Source of the DNA: Adenanthera pavonina
Lineage: Eukaryota; Streptophyta; Magnoliopsida; Fabales; Fabaceae
Direction: 5' to 3'
Length of the DNA stretch: 64,000 bases
NCBI GenBank assembly: GCA_026686845.1
Contig: JAIVEN010000015.1
Coordinates: forward strand, 37,570,970 to 37,634,969
Shown: one piece after another, positions 1 to 11,197 of the stretch
Numbering within the stretch: position 1 is the stretch's first letter
How the letters are laid out: each line of letters opens with the position of its first letter
Translations under genes and position numbers: made by a program
The notes under the pieces: model-generated
What the model was told of the DNA's origin: nothing
Database searches by the model: none
The model's input: the letters and a program-made list of their open reading frames with translations, nothing else

Positions 1-55
1 CATTCCCGGCCTGCAAGTTGGCGTAAACCGGACGGAAAACGAAACCGGGCCAGCC

Positions 56-66
56 GGACTCGAACC
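56..66 (-). promoter_or_regulatory. tRNA B-box-like motif in spacer (representative)
   Basis: The minus strand reads GGTTCGAGTCC, a full match to the Pol III B-box consensus GGTTCGANTCC, beginning 63 nt downstream of the 5S 3' end. Many later units read GGTTCGAGGCC instead (for example 5284-5294), which breaks the consensus. No A-box or tRNA cloverleaf was found around it, so function is uncertain. Confidence 0.4.
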
Positions 67-121
67 ATGATGCACAGAACCCGGCGGGGTGCTTCAGTTC
101 AGTTTGAGAAACACACTGCGC

Positions 122-125
122 AAAA
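122..125 (-). terminator. Pol III terminator TTTT (representative, copy 1)
   Basis: On the minus strand a TTTT run starts 4 nt after the last gene base. The equivalent run is present at every copy except copy 3, where a 43-bp deletion removed it; copy 98 has five T. Confidence 0.85.
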
Positions 126-128
126 GGT

Positions 129-247
129 GGGGTGCAACACGAGGACTTCCCAGGAGGTCACCCATCCTAGTACTACTCTCGCCCAAGCACGCTTCACTGC
201 GGAGTTCTGATGGGATCCGGTGCATTAGTGCTGGTGTGATCGCACCC
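129..247 (-). rRNA. 5S rRNA: 5S rRNA gene, copy 1
   Basis: Encodes the 119-nt 5S RNA of the large ribosomal subunit, transcribed by RNA polymerase III with TFIIIA. Gene positions used in all entries count 5'->3' on the minus strand. It starts GGGTGCGATC at 247 and ends TTGCACCCC at 129; the ends pair as helix I. The internal control region is present: box A about 50-64, intermediate element 67-72, box C from about 80 (GGATGGGTGACC). The copy equals the array majority sequence, which 16 of 100 copies match exactly. Against the usual plant sequence it has C12 (for T) and G53 (for T, in box A). Whether the array is expressed cannot be told. Confidence 0.96.
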
Positions 248-276
248 GACGACCGGGGCGCAATCATTTGTTTTCA
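248..276 (-). promoter_or_regulatory. 5S upstream promoter region (representative, copy 1)
   Basis: Read on the minus strand, the flank has an A/T-rich tract (AAAACAAATGATT, -27 to -15), GC dinucleotides at -14/-13 and -12/-11, and C at -1. Plant 5S genes are known to use a TATA-like element near -28, GC near -12 and C at -1. The tract is kept in nearly all units; copies 3, 33 and 40 have an unbroken A8 there because the C is replaced. Confidence 0.75.
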
Positions 277-714
277 GGACTCGCGCAGTCTCGAAAAGCG
301 TGCCACGAGCAGTTCTCGGGAATCGTGCCACATTCGGACAGACCGGTGAGGCGGGGAATCAGGTCTCGCATTCTTGGCGGTTCATCCGATCGCACCGGCT
401 CAACCTGCCGGAGTATGGACCAGCCGATATCACGGGAGGAGAGAGAAAGCATCGGGAACCGGTCCGACCAGCAGAAAGTTGAAGCGAGCCGCCGCACGTC
501 ACCGGATGGACCACTTCTCGCGGTCGGGTCGGACCTACCGGTGAAGCATGTCAACGGGTCGGACTTTCTCACCGGTTTGATCGGTGCATTCCCGGCCTGC
601 AACTTGGCGTAAACCGGACGGAAAATGAAACCGGGCCAGCCGGACTCGAACCATGATGCACAGAACCCGGCGGGGTTCTTCAGTTCAGTTTGAGAAACAC
701 ACTGCGCAAAAGGT
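248..714. other. Representative 467-bp 5S intergenic spacer
   Basis: The spacer is GC-rich and holds, from left to right, the promoter of copy 1, a unique region whose base pattern at its TTCTTGGCGG site defines subtypes S1 (TTCTTGGCGG), S2 (TTCATGGCGG) and S3 (TTCTTAGCAG), and two direct copies of GGGTCGGAC 30 bp apart (526-534 and 556-564). The B-box-like motif and the terminator of copy 2 follow. Open frames of 60-114 codons cross it on both strands, but nothing suggests they are genes. All other spacers share this layout. Confidence 0.85.
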
Positions 715-833
715 GGGGTGCAACACGAGGATTTCCCAGGAGGTCACCCATCCTAGTACTACTCTCGCCCAGGCACGCTTGACTGCGGAGTTCTGATGGG
801 ATCCGGTGCATTAGTGCTGGTGTGATCGCACCC
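715..833 (-). rRNA. 5S rRNA: 5S rRNA gene, copy 2
   Basis: Differs from the array majority by C53, C62 and A102. Confidence 0.93.
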
Positions 834-1257
834 GACGGCCAGGGCGCAATCATTTGTTTTCAGGACTCGCGCAGTCTCGAAAAGCGTGCCACGAGCAGTT
901 CTCGGGAACCGTGCCACATTCGGACAGACCGGTGAGGCGGGGAATCAGGTCATGCTTTCCTGGCGGTTCATCCGGTCGCACCGGCTCAACCTGCCGGAGT
1001 ATGGACCAGCCGATATCACGGGAGGAGAGAGAAAGCATCGGGAACCGGTCCGACCAGCAGAAAGTTGAAGCGAGCCGCCGCACGTCGCCGGATGGACCAC
1101 TTCTCGCGGTCGGGTCGGACCTACCAGTGAAGCATGTCAACGGGTCGGACATTCTCACCGGTTTGATCGGTGCATTCCCGGCCTGCAAGTTGGCGTAAAC
1201 CGGACGGAAAACGAAACCGGGCCAGCCGGGCTCGAACCATGACGCACAGAACCCGGC

Positions 1258-1376
1258 GGGGTGCAACACGAGGACTTCCCAGGAGGTCACCCATCCTAGT
1301 ACTACTCTCGCCCAAGCATGGTTCACTGCGGAGTTCTGATGGGATCCGGTGCATTAGTGCTGGTGTGATCGCACCC
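1258..1376 (-). rRNA. 5S rRNA: 5S rRNA gene, copy 3, terminator deleted
   Basis: Carries C56 and A58 in box A. A 43-bp deletion directly after the gene, between two GGGGTGC repeats, removed the TTTT terminator. The upstream tract is A8. A read-through transcript or silence is likely. Confidence 0.88.
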
Positions 1377-1843
1377 GACGGCCGGGGCGCAATCATTTTT
1401 TTTCAGGACTCACGCAGTCTCGAAAAGCGTGCCACGAGCAGTTCTCGGGAACCGTGCCACATTCGGACAGACCGGTGAGGCGGGGAATCAGGTCACGCTT
1501 TCTTGGCGGTTCATCCGGTCGCACCGGCTCAACCTGCCGGAGTATGGACCAGCCGATATCACGGGAGGAGAGAGAAAGCATCGGGACCCGGTCCGACCAG
1601 CAGAAAGTTGAAGCGAGCCGCCGCACGTCGCCCGATGGACCACTTCTCGCGGTCGGGTCGGACCTACCGGTGAAGCATGTCAACGGGTCGGACTTTCTCA
1701 CCGGTTTGATCGGTGCATTCCCGGCCTGCAAGTTGGCGTAAACCGGACGGAAAATGAAACCGGGCCAGCTGGACTCGAACCATGATGCACAGAACCCGGC
1801 GGGGTGCTTCAGTTCAGTTTGAGAAACACACTGCGCAAAAGGT

Positions 1844-1962
1844 GGGGTGCAACACGACGACTTCCCAGGAGGTCACCCATCCTAGTACTACTCTCGCCCA
1901 AGCACGCTTCACTGCGGAGTTCTGATGGGATCCGGTGCATTAGTGCTGGTGTGATCGCACCC
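1844..1962 (-). rRNA. 5S rRNA: 5S rRNA gene, copy 4
   Basis: Majority except G105. Confidence 0.94.
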
Positions 1963-2429
1963 GACGGCCGGGGCGCAATCATTTGTTTTCGGGACTCGCG
2001 CAGTCTCGAAAAGCGTGCCACGAGCAGTTCTCGGGAACCGTGCCACATTCGGACAGACCGGTGAGGCGGGGAATTAGGTCACGCTTTCTTGGCGGTTCAT
2101 CCGGTCGCACCGGCTCAACCTGCCGGAGTATGGACCAGCCGATATCACGGGAGGAGAGAGAAAGCATCGGGACCCGGTCCGACCAGCAGAAAGTTGAAGC
2201 GAGCCGCCGCACGTCGCCCGATGGACCACTTCTCGCGGTCGGGTCGGACCTACCGGTGAAGCATGTCAACGGGTCGGACTTTCTCACCGGTTTGATCAGT
2301 GCATTCCCGGCCTGCAAGTTGGCGTAAACCGGACGGAAAATGAAACCGGGCCAGCCGGACTCGAACCATGATGCACAGAACCCGGCGGGGTGCTTCAGTT
2401 CAGTTTGAGAAACACACTGCGCAAAAGGT

Positions 2430-2547
2430 GGGGTGCAACACGAGGACTTCCCAGGAGGTCACCCATCCTAGTACTACTCTCGCCCAAGCACGCTTAGCTG
2501 CGGAGTTCTGATGGGATCCGTGCATTAGTGCTGGTGTGATCGCACCC
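2430..2547 (-). rRNA. 5S rRNA: 5S rRNA gene, copy 5, 1-nt deletion
   Basis: 118 nt: one C is missing at 28-29. Box A has C52/T53. The deletion is shared with copy 6, so it was duplicated with the unit. Confidence 0.88.
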
Positions 2548-3014
2548 GACGGCCGGGGCGCAATCATTTGTTTTCAGCACTCGCGCAGTCTCGAAGAGCG
2601 TGCCACGAGCAGTTCTCGGGAACCGTGCCACATTCGGACAGACCGGTGAGGCGGGGAATCAGGTCACGGTTTCTTGGCGGTTCATCCGGTCGCACCGGCT
2701 CAACCTGCCGGAGTATGGACCAGCCGATATCACGGGAGGAGAGAGAAAGCATCGGGAACCGGTCCGACCAGCAGAAAGTTGAAGCGAGCCGCCGCACGTC
2801 GCCGGATGGACCACTTCTCGCGGTCGGGTCGGACCTACCGGTGAAGCATGTCAACGGGTCGGACTTTCTCACCAGTTTGATCGGTGCATTCCCGGCCTGC
2901 AAGTTGGCGTAAACCGGACGGAAAACGAAACCGGGCCAGCCGGAGTCGAACCATGATGCACAGAACCCGGCGGGGTGCTTCAGTTCAGTTTGAGAAACAC
3001 ACTGCGCAAAAGGT

Positions 3015-3132
3015 GGGGTGCAACACGAGGACTTCCCAGGAGGTCACCCATCCTAGTACTACTCTCGCCCAAGCACGCTTAGCTGCGGAGTTCTGATGGG
3101 ATCCGTGCATTAGTGCTGGTGTGATCGCACCC
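3015..3132 (-). rRNA. 5S rRNA: 5S rRNA gene, copy 6, 1-nt deletion
   Basis: Same coding variants as copy 5 (C deleted at 28-29, C52/T53). Confidence 0.88.
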
Positions 3133-3598
3133 GACGGCCGGGGCGCAATCATTTGTTTTCAGCACTCGCGCAGTCTCGAAGAGCGTGCCACAAGCAGTTC
3201 TCGGGAACCGTGCCACATTCGGACAGACCGGTGAGGCGGGGAATCAGGTCACACTTTCTTGGCGGTTCATCCGGTCGCACCGGCTCAACCTGCCGGAGTA
3301 TGGACCAGCCGATATCACGGGAGGAGAGAGAAAGCATCGGGAATCGGTCCGACCAGCAGAAAGTTGAAGCGAGCCGCCGCAGGTCGCCGGATGGACCACT
3401 TCTCGCGGTCGGGTCGGGCTGCCGGTGAAGCATGTCAACGGGTCGGACTTTCTCACCGGTTTGATCGGTGCATTCCCGACCTGCAAGTTGGCGTAAACCG
3501 GACGGAAAATGAAACCGGGCCAGCCGGACTCAAACCATGATGCACAGAACCCGGCGGGGTGCTGCAGTTCAGTTTGAGAAACACACTGCGCAAAAGGT

Positions 3599-3717
3599 GG
3601 GGTGCAACACGAGGACTTCCCAGGAGGTCACCCATCCTAGTACTACTCTCGCCCACGCACGCTTCACTGCGGAGTTCTGATGGGATCCGGTGCATTAGTG
3701 CTGGTGTGATCGCACCC
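3599..3717 (-). rRNA. 5S rRNA: 5S rRNA gene, copy 7
   Basis: Majority except G62 at the end of box A. Confidence 0.93.
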
Positions 3718-4184
3718 GACGACCGGGGCGCAATCATTTGTTTTCAGGACTCACGCAGTCTCGAAAAGCGTGCCACGGGCAGTTCTCGGGAACCGTGCCA
3801 CATTCGGACAGACCGGTGAGGCGGGGAATCAGGTCACGCTTTCTTGGCGGTTCATCCGGTCGCACCGGCTCAACCTGCCGGAGTATGGACCAGCCGATAT
3901 CACGGGAGGAGAGAGAAAGCATCGGGACCCGGTCCGACCAGCAGAAAGTTGAAGCGAGCCGCCGCACGTCGCCCGATGGACCACTTCTCGCGGTCGGGTC
4001 GGACCTACCGGTGAAGCATGTCAACGGGTCGGACTTTCTCACCGGTTTGATCGGTGCATTCCCGGCCTGCAAGTTGGTGTAAATCGGACGGAAAACGAAA
4101 CCGGGCCAGCCAGACTCGAACCATGATGCACAGAACCCGGCGGGGTGCTTCAGTTCAGTTTGAGAAACACACTGCGCAAAAGGT

Positions 4185-4303
4185 GGGGTGCAACACGAGG
4201 ACTTCCCAGGAGGTCACCCATCCTAGTACTACTCTCTCCCAAGCACGCTTCACTGCGGAGTTCTGATGGGATCCGGTGCATTAGTGCTGGTGTGATCGCA
4301 CCC
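4185..4303 (-). rRNA. 5S rRNA: 5S rRNA gene, copy 8
   Basis: A67 in the intermediate element; otherwise majority. Confidence 0.93.
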
Positions 4304-4770
4304 GATGGCCGGGGCGCAATCATTTGTTTTCAGGACTCGCGCAGTCTCAAAAAGCGTGCCACGAGCAGTTCTCGGGAACCGTGCCACATTCGGCCAGACC
4401 GGTGAGGCGGGGAATCAGGTCACGCTTTCTTGGCGGTTCATCCGGTCGCACCGGCTCAACCTGCCGGAGTATGGACCAGCCGATATCACGGGAGGAGAGA
4501 GAAAGCATCGGGACCCGGTCCGACCAGCAGAAAGTTGAAGCGAGCCGCCGCACGTCGCCCGATGGACCACTTCTCGCGGTCGGGTCGGACCTACCGGTGA
4601 AGCATGTCAACGGGTCGGACTTTCTCACCGGTTTGATCGGTGCATTCCCGGCCTGCAAGTTGGCGTAAACCGGACGGAAAACGAAACTGGGCCAGCCGGA
4701 CTCGAACCATGATGCACAGAACCCGGCGGGGTGCTTCAGTTCAGTTTGAGAAACACACTGCGCAAAAGGT

Positions 4771-4889
4771 GGGGTGCAACACGAGGACTTCCCAGGAGGT
4801 CACCCATCCTAGTACTACTCTCTCCCAAGCACGCTTCACTGCGGAGTTCTGATGGGATCCGGTGCATTAGTGCTGGTGTGATCGCACCC
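4771..4889 (-). rRNA. 5S rRNA: 5S rRNA gene, copy 9
   Basis: A67, as in copy 8. Confidence 0.93.
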
Positions 4890-5356
4890 GACGGCCGGGG
4901 CGCAATCATTTGTTTTCAGGACTCGCGCAGTCTCGAAAAGCATGCCACGAGCAGTTCTCGGGAACCGTGCCACATTCGGCCAGACCGGTGAGGCGGGGAA
5001 TCAGGTCACGCTTTCTTGGCGGTTCATCCGGTCGCACCGGCTCAACCTGCCGAAGTATGGACCAGCCGATATCACGGGAGGAGAGGGAAAGCATCGGGAC
5101 CCGGTCCGACCAGCAGAAAGTTGAAGCGAGCCGCCGCACGTCGCCCGATGGACCACTTCTCGCGGTCGGGTCGGACCTACCGGTGAAGCATGTCAACGGG
5201 TCGGACTTTCTCACCGGTTTGATCGGTGCATTTCCGGCCTGCAAGTTGGCGTAAACCGGACGGAAAACGAAACCGGGCCAGCCGGCCTCGAACCATGATG
5301 CACAGAACCCGGCGGGGTGCTTCAGTTCAGTTTGAGAAACACACTGCGCAAAAGGT

Positions 5357-5475
5357 GGGGTGCAACACGAGGACTTCCCAGGAGGTCACCCATCCTAGTA
5401 CTACTCTCGCCCAAGCACGCTTCACTGCGGAGTTCTGATGGGATCCGGTGCATTAGTGCTGGTGTGATCGCACCC
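5357..5475 (-). rRNA. 5S rRNA: 5S rRNA gene, copy 10
   Basis: Majority sequence. First unit where the downstream B-box-like motif reads GAGGCC. Confidence 0.95.
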
Positions 5476-5942
5476 GACGGTCGGGGCGCAATCATTTGTT
5501 TTCAGGACTCGCGCAGTCTCGAAAAGCGTGCCACGAGCAGTTCTCGGGAACCGTGCCACATTCGGACTGACCGGTGAGGCGGGGAATCAGGTCACGCTTT
5601 CTTGGCGGTTCATCCGGTCGCACCGGCTCAACCTGCCGGAGTATGGACCAGCAGATATCACGGGAGGAGAGATAAAGCATCGGGACCCGGTCCGACCAGC
5701 AGAAAGTTGAAGCGAGCCGCCGCACGTCGCCCGATGGACCACTTCTCGCGGTCGGGTCGGACCTACCGGTGAAGCATGTCAACGGGTCGGACTTTCTCAC
5801 CGGTTTGATCGGTGCATTCCCGGCCTGCAAGTTGGCGTAAACCGGACGGAAAACGAAACCGGGCCAGCCGGCCTCGAACCATGATGCACAGAACCCGGCG
5901 GGGTGCTTCAGTTCAGTTTGAGAAACACACTGCGCAAAAGGT

Positions 5943-6061
5943 GGGGTGCAACACGAGGACTTCACAGGAGGTCACCCATCCTAGTACTACTCTCGCCCAA
6001 GCACGCTTCACTGCGGAGTTCTGATGGGATCCGGTGCATTAGTGCTGGTGTGATCGCACCC
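5943..6061 (-). rRNA. 5S rRNA: 5S rRNA gene, copy 11
   Basis: Majority except T98. Confidence 0.93.
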
Positions 6062-6528
6062 GACGGCCGGGGCGCAATCATTTGTTTTCAGGACTCGCGC
6101 ATTCTCGAAAAGCGTGCCACGAGCAGTTCTCGGGAACCGTGCCACATTCGGACAGACCGGTGAGGCGGGGAATCAGGTCACGCTTTCTTGGCGGTTCATC
6201 CGATCGCACCGGCTCAACCTGCCGGAGTATGGACCAGCCGATATCACGGGAGGAGAGAGAAAGCATCGGGACCCGGTCCGACCAGCAGAAAGTTGAAGCG
6301 AGCCGCCGCACGTCGCCCGATGGACCACTTCTCGCGGTCGGGTCGAACCTACTGGTGAAGCATGTCAACGGGTCGGACTTTCTCACCGGTTTGATCGGTG
6401 CATTCCAAGCCTGCAAGTTGGCGTAAACCGGACGGAAAACGAAACCGGGCCAGCCGGCCTCGAACCATGATGCACAGAACCCGACGGGGTGCTTCAGTTC
6501 AGTTTGAGAAACACACTGCGCAAAAGGT

Positions 6529-6647
6529 GGGGTGCAACACGAGGACTTCCCAGGAGGTCACCCATCCTAGTACTACTCTCGCCCAAGCACGATTGACTGC
6601 GGAGTTCTGATGGGATCCGGTGCATTAGTGCTGGTGTGATCGCACCC
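6529..6647 (-). rRNA. 5S rRNA: 5S rRNA gene, copy 12
   Basis: C53 and T56 in box A. Its upstream spacer is subtype S3, the only S3 in the left 26 kb. Confidence 0.91.
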
Positions 6648-7114
6648 GACGACCGGGGCGCAATCATTTGTTTTCAGGACTCGCGCAGTCTCGAAAAGCG
6701 TGCCACGAGCAGTTCTCGGGAACCGTGCCACATTCGGACAGACCGGTGAGGCGGGGAATCAGGTCACGCTTTCTTAGCAGTTCATCCGGTCGCACCGGCT
6801 CAACCTGCCAGAGTATGGACCAGCCGATATCACGGGAGGAGAGAGAAAGCATCGGGACCCGGTCCGACCAGCAGAAAGTTGAAGCGAGCCGCCGCACGTC
6901 GCCCGATGGACCACTTCTCGCGGTCGGGTCGGACCTACCGGTGAAGCATGTCAACGGGTCGGACTTTCTCACCGGTTTGATCGGTGCAATCCCGGCCTGC
7001 AAGTTGGCGTAAACCGGACGGAAAACGAAACCGGGCCAGCCGGGCTCGAACCATGATGCACAGAACCCGGCGGGGTGCTTCAGTTCAGTTTGAGAAACAC
7101 ACTGCGCAAAAGGT

Positions 7115-7233
7115 GGGGTGCAACACGAGGACTTCCCAGGAGGTCACCCATCCTAGTACTACTCTCGCCCAAGCACGCTTGACTGCGGAGTTCTGATGGG
7201 ATCCGGTGCATTAGTATAGGTGTGATCGCACCC
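7115..7233 (-). rRNA. 5S rRNA: 5S rRNA gene, copy 13, clustered changes
   Basis: Three adjacent substitutions (T16, A17, T18) plus C53. The cluster lies in helix II and would disturb pairing unless compensated. Confidence 0.88.
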
Positions 7234-7700
7234 GACGGCCGGGGCGCAATCATTTGTTTTCTGGACTCGCGCAGTCTCGAAAAACGTGCCACGAGCAGTT
7301 CTCGGGAACCGTGCCACATTCGGACAGACCGGTGAGGCGGGGAATCAGGTCACGCTTTCTTGGCGGTTCATCCGGTCGCACCGGCTCAACCTGCCGGAGT
7401 ATGGACCAGCCGATATCACGGGAGGAGAGAGAAAGCATCGGGACCCGGTCCGACCAGCAGAAAGTTGAAGCGAGCCGCCGCACGTCGCCCGATGGACCAC
7501 TTCTCGCGGTCGGGTCGGACCTACCGGTGAAGCATGTCAACGGGTCGGACTTTCTCACCGGTTTGATCGGTGCATTCCCGGCCTGCAAGTTGGCGTAAAC
7601 CGGACGGAAAACGAAACCGGGCCAGCCGGCCTCGAACCATGATGCACAGAACCCGGCGGGGTGCTTCAGTTCAGTTTGAGAAACACACTGCGCAAAAGGT

Positions 7701-7819
7701 GGGGTGCAACACGAGGACTTCCCAGGAGGTCACCCATCCTAGTACTACTCTCGCCCAAGCACGCTTCACTGCGGAGTTCTGATGGGATCCGGTGCATTAG
7801 TGCTGGTGTGATCGCACCC
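7701..7819 (-). rRNA. 5S rRNA: 5S rRNA gene, copy 14
   Basis: Majority sequence. Confidence 0.95.
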
Positions 7820-8286
7820 GACGGCCGGGGCGCAATCATTTGTTTTCAGGACTCGCGCAGTCTCGAAAAGCGTGCCACGAGCAGTTCTCGGGAACCATGC
7901 CACATTCGGACAGACCGGTGAGGCGGGGAATCAGGTCACGCTTTCTTGGCGGTTCATCCGGTCGCACCGGCTCAACCTGCCGGAGTATGGACCAGCCGAT
8001 ATCACGGGAGGAGAGAGAAAGCATCGGGACCCGGTCCGACCAGCAGAAAGTTGAAGCGAGCCGCCGCACGTCGCCCGATGGACCACTTCTCGCGGTCAGG
8101 TCGGACCTACCGGTGAAGCATGTCAACGGGTCGGACTTTCTCACCGGTTTGATCGGTGCATTCCCGGCCTGCAAGTTGGCGTAAACCGGACGGAAAACGA
8201 AACCGGGCCAGCCGGCCTCGAACCATGATGCACAGAACCCGACGGGGTGCTTCAGTTCAGTTTGAGAAACACACTGCGCAAAAGGT

Positions 8287-8405
8287 GGGGTGCAACACGA
8301 GGACTTCCCAGGAGGTCACCCATCCTAGTACTACTCTCGCCCAAGCATGCTTCACTGCGGAGTACTGATGGGATCCGGTGCATTAGTGCTGGTGTGATCG
8401 CACCC
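8287..8405 (-). rRNA. 5S rRNA: 5S rRNA gene, copy 15
   Basis: T42 and A58. Confidence 0.92.
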
Positions 8406-8872
8406 GACGATCGGGGCGCAATCATTTGTTTTCAGGACTCGCGCAGTCTCAAAAAGCGTGCCACGAGCAGTTCTCGGGAACCGTGCCACATTCGGACAGA
8501 CCGGTGAGGCGGGGAATCAGGTCACGCTTTCTTGGCGGTTCATCCAGTCGCACCGGCTCAACCTGCCAGAGTATGGACCAGCCGATATCACGGGAGGAGA
8601 GAGAAAGCATCGGGACCCGGTCCGACTAGCAGAAAGTTGAAGCGAGCCGCCGCACGTCGCCCGATGGACCACTTCTCGCGGTCGGGTCGGACCTACCAGT
8701 GAAGCATGTCAACGGGTCGGACTTTCTCACCGGTTTGATCGGTGCATTCCCGGCCTGCAAGTTGGCGTAAACCGGACGAAAAACAAAACCGGGCCAGCCG
8801 GACTCGAACCATGATGCACAGAACCCGGCGGGGTGCTTCAGTTCAGTTTGAGAAACACACTGCGCAAAAGGT

Positions 8873-8991
8873 GGGGTGCAACACGAGGACTTCCCAGGAG
8901 GTCACCCATCCTAGTACTACTCTCTCCCAAGCACGCTTCACTGCGGAGTTCTGATGGGATCCGGTGCATTAGTGCTGGTGTGATCGCACCC
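8873..8991 (-). rRNA. 5S rRNA: 5S rRNA gene, copy 16
   Basis: A67. Its upstream spacer supplied the left end of the 1034-bp duplication. Confidence 0.93.
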
Positions 8992-9458
8992 GACGGCCGG
9001 GGCGCAATCATTTGTTTTCAGGACTCGCGCAGTCTCGAAAAGCGTGCCACGAGCAGTTCTCGGGAACCATGCCACATTCGGACAGACCGGTGAGGCGGGG
9101 AATCAGGTCACGCTTTCTTGGCGGTTCATCCGGTCGCACCGGCTCAACTTGCCAGAGTATGGACCAGCCGATATCACGGGAGGAGAGAGAAAGCATCGGG
9201 ACCCGGTCCGACCAGCAGAAAGTTGAAGCGAGCCGCCGCACGTCGCCCGATGGACCACTTCTCGCGGTCGGGTCGGACCTACCAGTGAAGCATGTCAACG
9301 GGTCGGACTTTCTCACCGGTTTGATCGGTGCATTCCCGGCCTGCAAGTTGGCGTAAATCGGACGGAAAACAAAACCGGGCCAGCCGGACTCGAACCATGA
9401 TGCACAGAACCCGGCGGGGTGCTTCAGTTCAGTTTGAGAAACACACTGCGCAAAAGGT

Positions 9459-9577
9459 GGGGTGCAACACGAGGACATCCCAGGAGGTCACCCATCCTAG
9501 TACAACTCTCTCCCAAGCACGCTTCACTGCGGAGTTCTGATGGGATCCGGTGCATTAGTGCTGGTGTGATCGCACCC
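9459..9577 (-). rRNA. 5S rRNA: 5S rRNA gene, copy 17
   Basis: A67, T74 and T101; identical in coding variants to its duplicate, copy 19. Confidence 0.92.
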
Positions 9578-10044
9578 GACGGTCGAGGCGCAATCATTTG
9601 TTTTCTGGACTCGCGCAGTCTCGAAAAGCGTGCCACGAGCAGTTCTCGGGAACCGTGCCACATTCGGACAGACCGGTGAGGCGGGGAATCAGGTCACGCT
9701 TTCTTGGCGGTTCATCCGGTCGCACCGGCTCAACCTGCCGGAGTATGGACCAGCCGATATCACGGGAGGAGAGAGAAAGCATCGGGACCCGTTCCGACCA
9801 GCAGAAAGTTGAAGCGAGCCGCCACACGTCGCCCGATGGACCACTTCTCGCGGTCGGGTCGGACCTACTGGTGAAGCATGTCAACGGGTCGGACTTTCTC
9901 ACCGGTTTGATCGGTGCATTCCCGGCCTGCAAGTTGGCGTAAACCGGACGGAAAACGAAACCGGGCCAGCCGGCCTCGAACCATGATGCACAGAACCCGG
10001 CGGGGTGCTTCAGTTCAGTTTGAGAAACACACTGCGCAAAAGGT

Positions 10045-10163
10045 GGGGTGCAACACGAGTACTTCCCAGGAGGTCACCCATCCTAGTACTACTCTCGCCC
10101 AAGCACGCTTCACTGCGGAGTTCTGATGGGATCCGGTGCATTAGTGCTGGTGTGATCGCACCC
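10045..10163 (-). rRNA. 5S rRNA: 5S rRNA gene, copy 18
   Basis: A104. The spacer upstream lacks 138 bp from about -140 outward (join at 10303-10306); the proximal promoter is intact. Confidence 0.92.
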
Positions 10164-10492
10164 GACGGCCGGGGCGCAATCATTTGTTTTCAGGACTCGC
10201 GCAGTCTCGAAAAGCATGCCACGAGCAGTTCTCGGGAACCGTGCCACATTCGGCCAGACCGGTGAGGCGGGGAATCAGGTCACGCTTTCTTGGCGGTTCA
10301 TCCGGGTCGGACCTACCAGTGAAGCATGTCAACGGGTCGGACTTTCTCACCGGTTTGATCGGTGCATTCCCGGCCTGCAAGTTGGCGTAAACCGGACGGA
10401 AAACAAAACCGGGCCAGCCGGACTCGAACCATGATGCACAGAACCCGGCGGGGTGCTTCAGTTCAGTTTGAGAAACACACTGCGCAAAAGGT

Positions 10493-10611
10493 GGGGTGCA
10501 ACACGAGGACATCCCAGGAGGTCACCCATCCTAGTACAACTCTCTCCCAAGCACGCTTCACTGCGGAGTTCTGATGGGATCCGGTGCATTAGTGCTGGTG
10601 TGATCGCACCC
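10493..10611 (-). rRNA. 5S rRNA: 5S rRNA gene, copy 19
   Basis: A67, T74 and T101, duplicate of copy 17. Confidence 0.92.
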
Positions 10612-11078
10612 GACGGTCGGGGCGCAATCATTTGTTTTCAGGACTCGCGCAGTCTCGAAAAGCGTGCCACGAGCAGTTCTCGGGAACCGTGCCACATTCG
10701 GACAGACCGGTGAGGCGGGGAATCAGGTCACGCTTTCTTGGCGGTTCATCCGGTCGCACCGGCTCAACCTGCCGGAGTATGGACCAGCCGATATCACGGG
10801 AGGAGAGAGAAAGCATCGGGACCCGTTCCGACCAGCAGAAAGTTGAAGCGAGCCGCCACACGTCGCCCGATGGACCACTTCTCGCGGTCGGGTCGGACCT
10901 ACTGGTGAAGCATGTCAACGGGTCGGACTTTCTCACCGGTTTGATCGGTGCATTCCCGGCCTGCAAGTTGGCGTAAACCGGACGGAAAACGAAACCGGGC
11001 CAGCCGGCCTCGAACCATGATGCACAGAACCCGGCGGGGTGCTTCAGTTCAGTTTGAGAAACACACTGCGCAAAAGGT

Positions 11079-11197
11079 GGGGTGCAACACGAGTACTTCC
11101 CAGGAGGTCACCCATCCTAGTACTACTCTCGCCCAAGCACGCTTCACTGCGGAGTTCTGATGGGATCCGGTGCATTAGTGCTGGTGTGATCGCACCC
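11079..11197 (-). rRNA. 5S rRNA: 5S rRNA gene, copy 20
   Basis: A104, duplicate of copy 18 with a full-length spacer. Confidence 0.92.

Noticed and set aside
20..110. A tRNA gene around the B-box-like motif
   Set aside because: No A-box, anticodon arm or acceptor stem could be drawn, and the T-stem would pair poorly.
89..349. Plus-strand open frame of 86 codons across the 5S gene
   Set aside because: It is antisense to the 5S rRNA gene; its conservation is that of the rRNA.
264..602. Minus-strand open frame of 112 codons repeated in most units
   Set aside because: It is the antiparallel shadow of the same GC-rich spacer, with no conserved protein features or independent signal.
268..612. 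Plus-strand open frame of 114 codons repeated in most units
   Set aside because: It begins at a TTG in the 5S promoter, overlaps an equally long frame on the minus strand, is broken in several units and has no recognisable domain. Its repetition follows from the 586-bp period.
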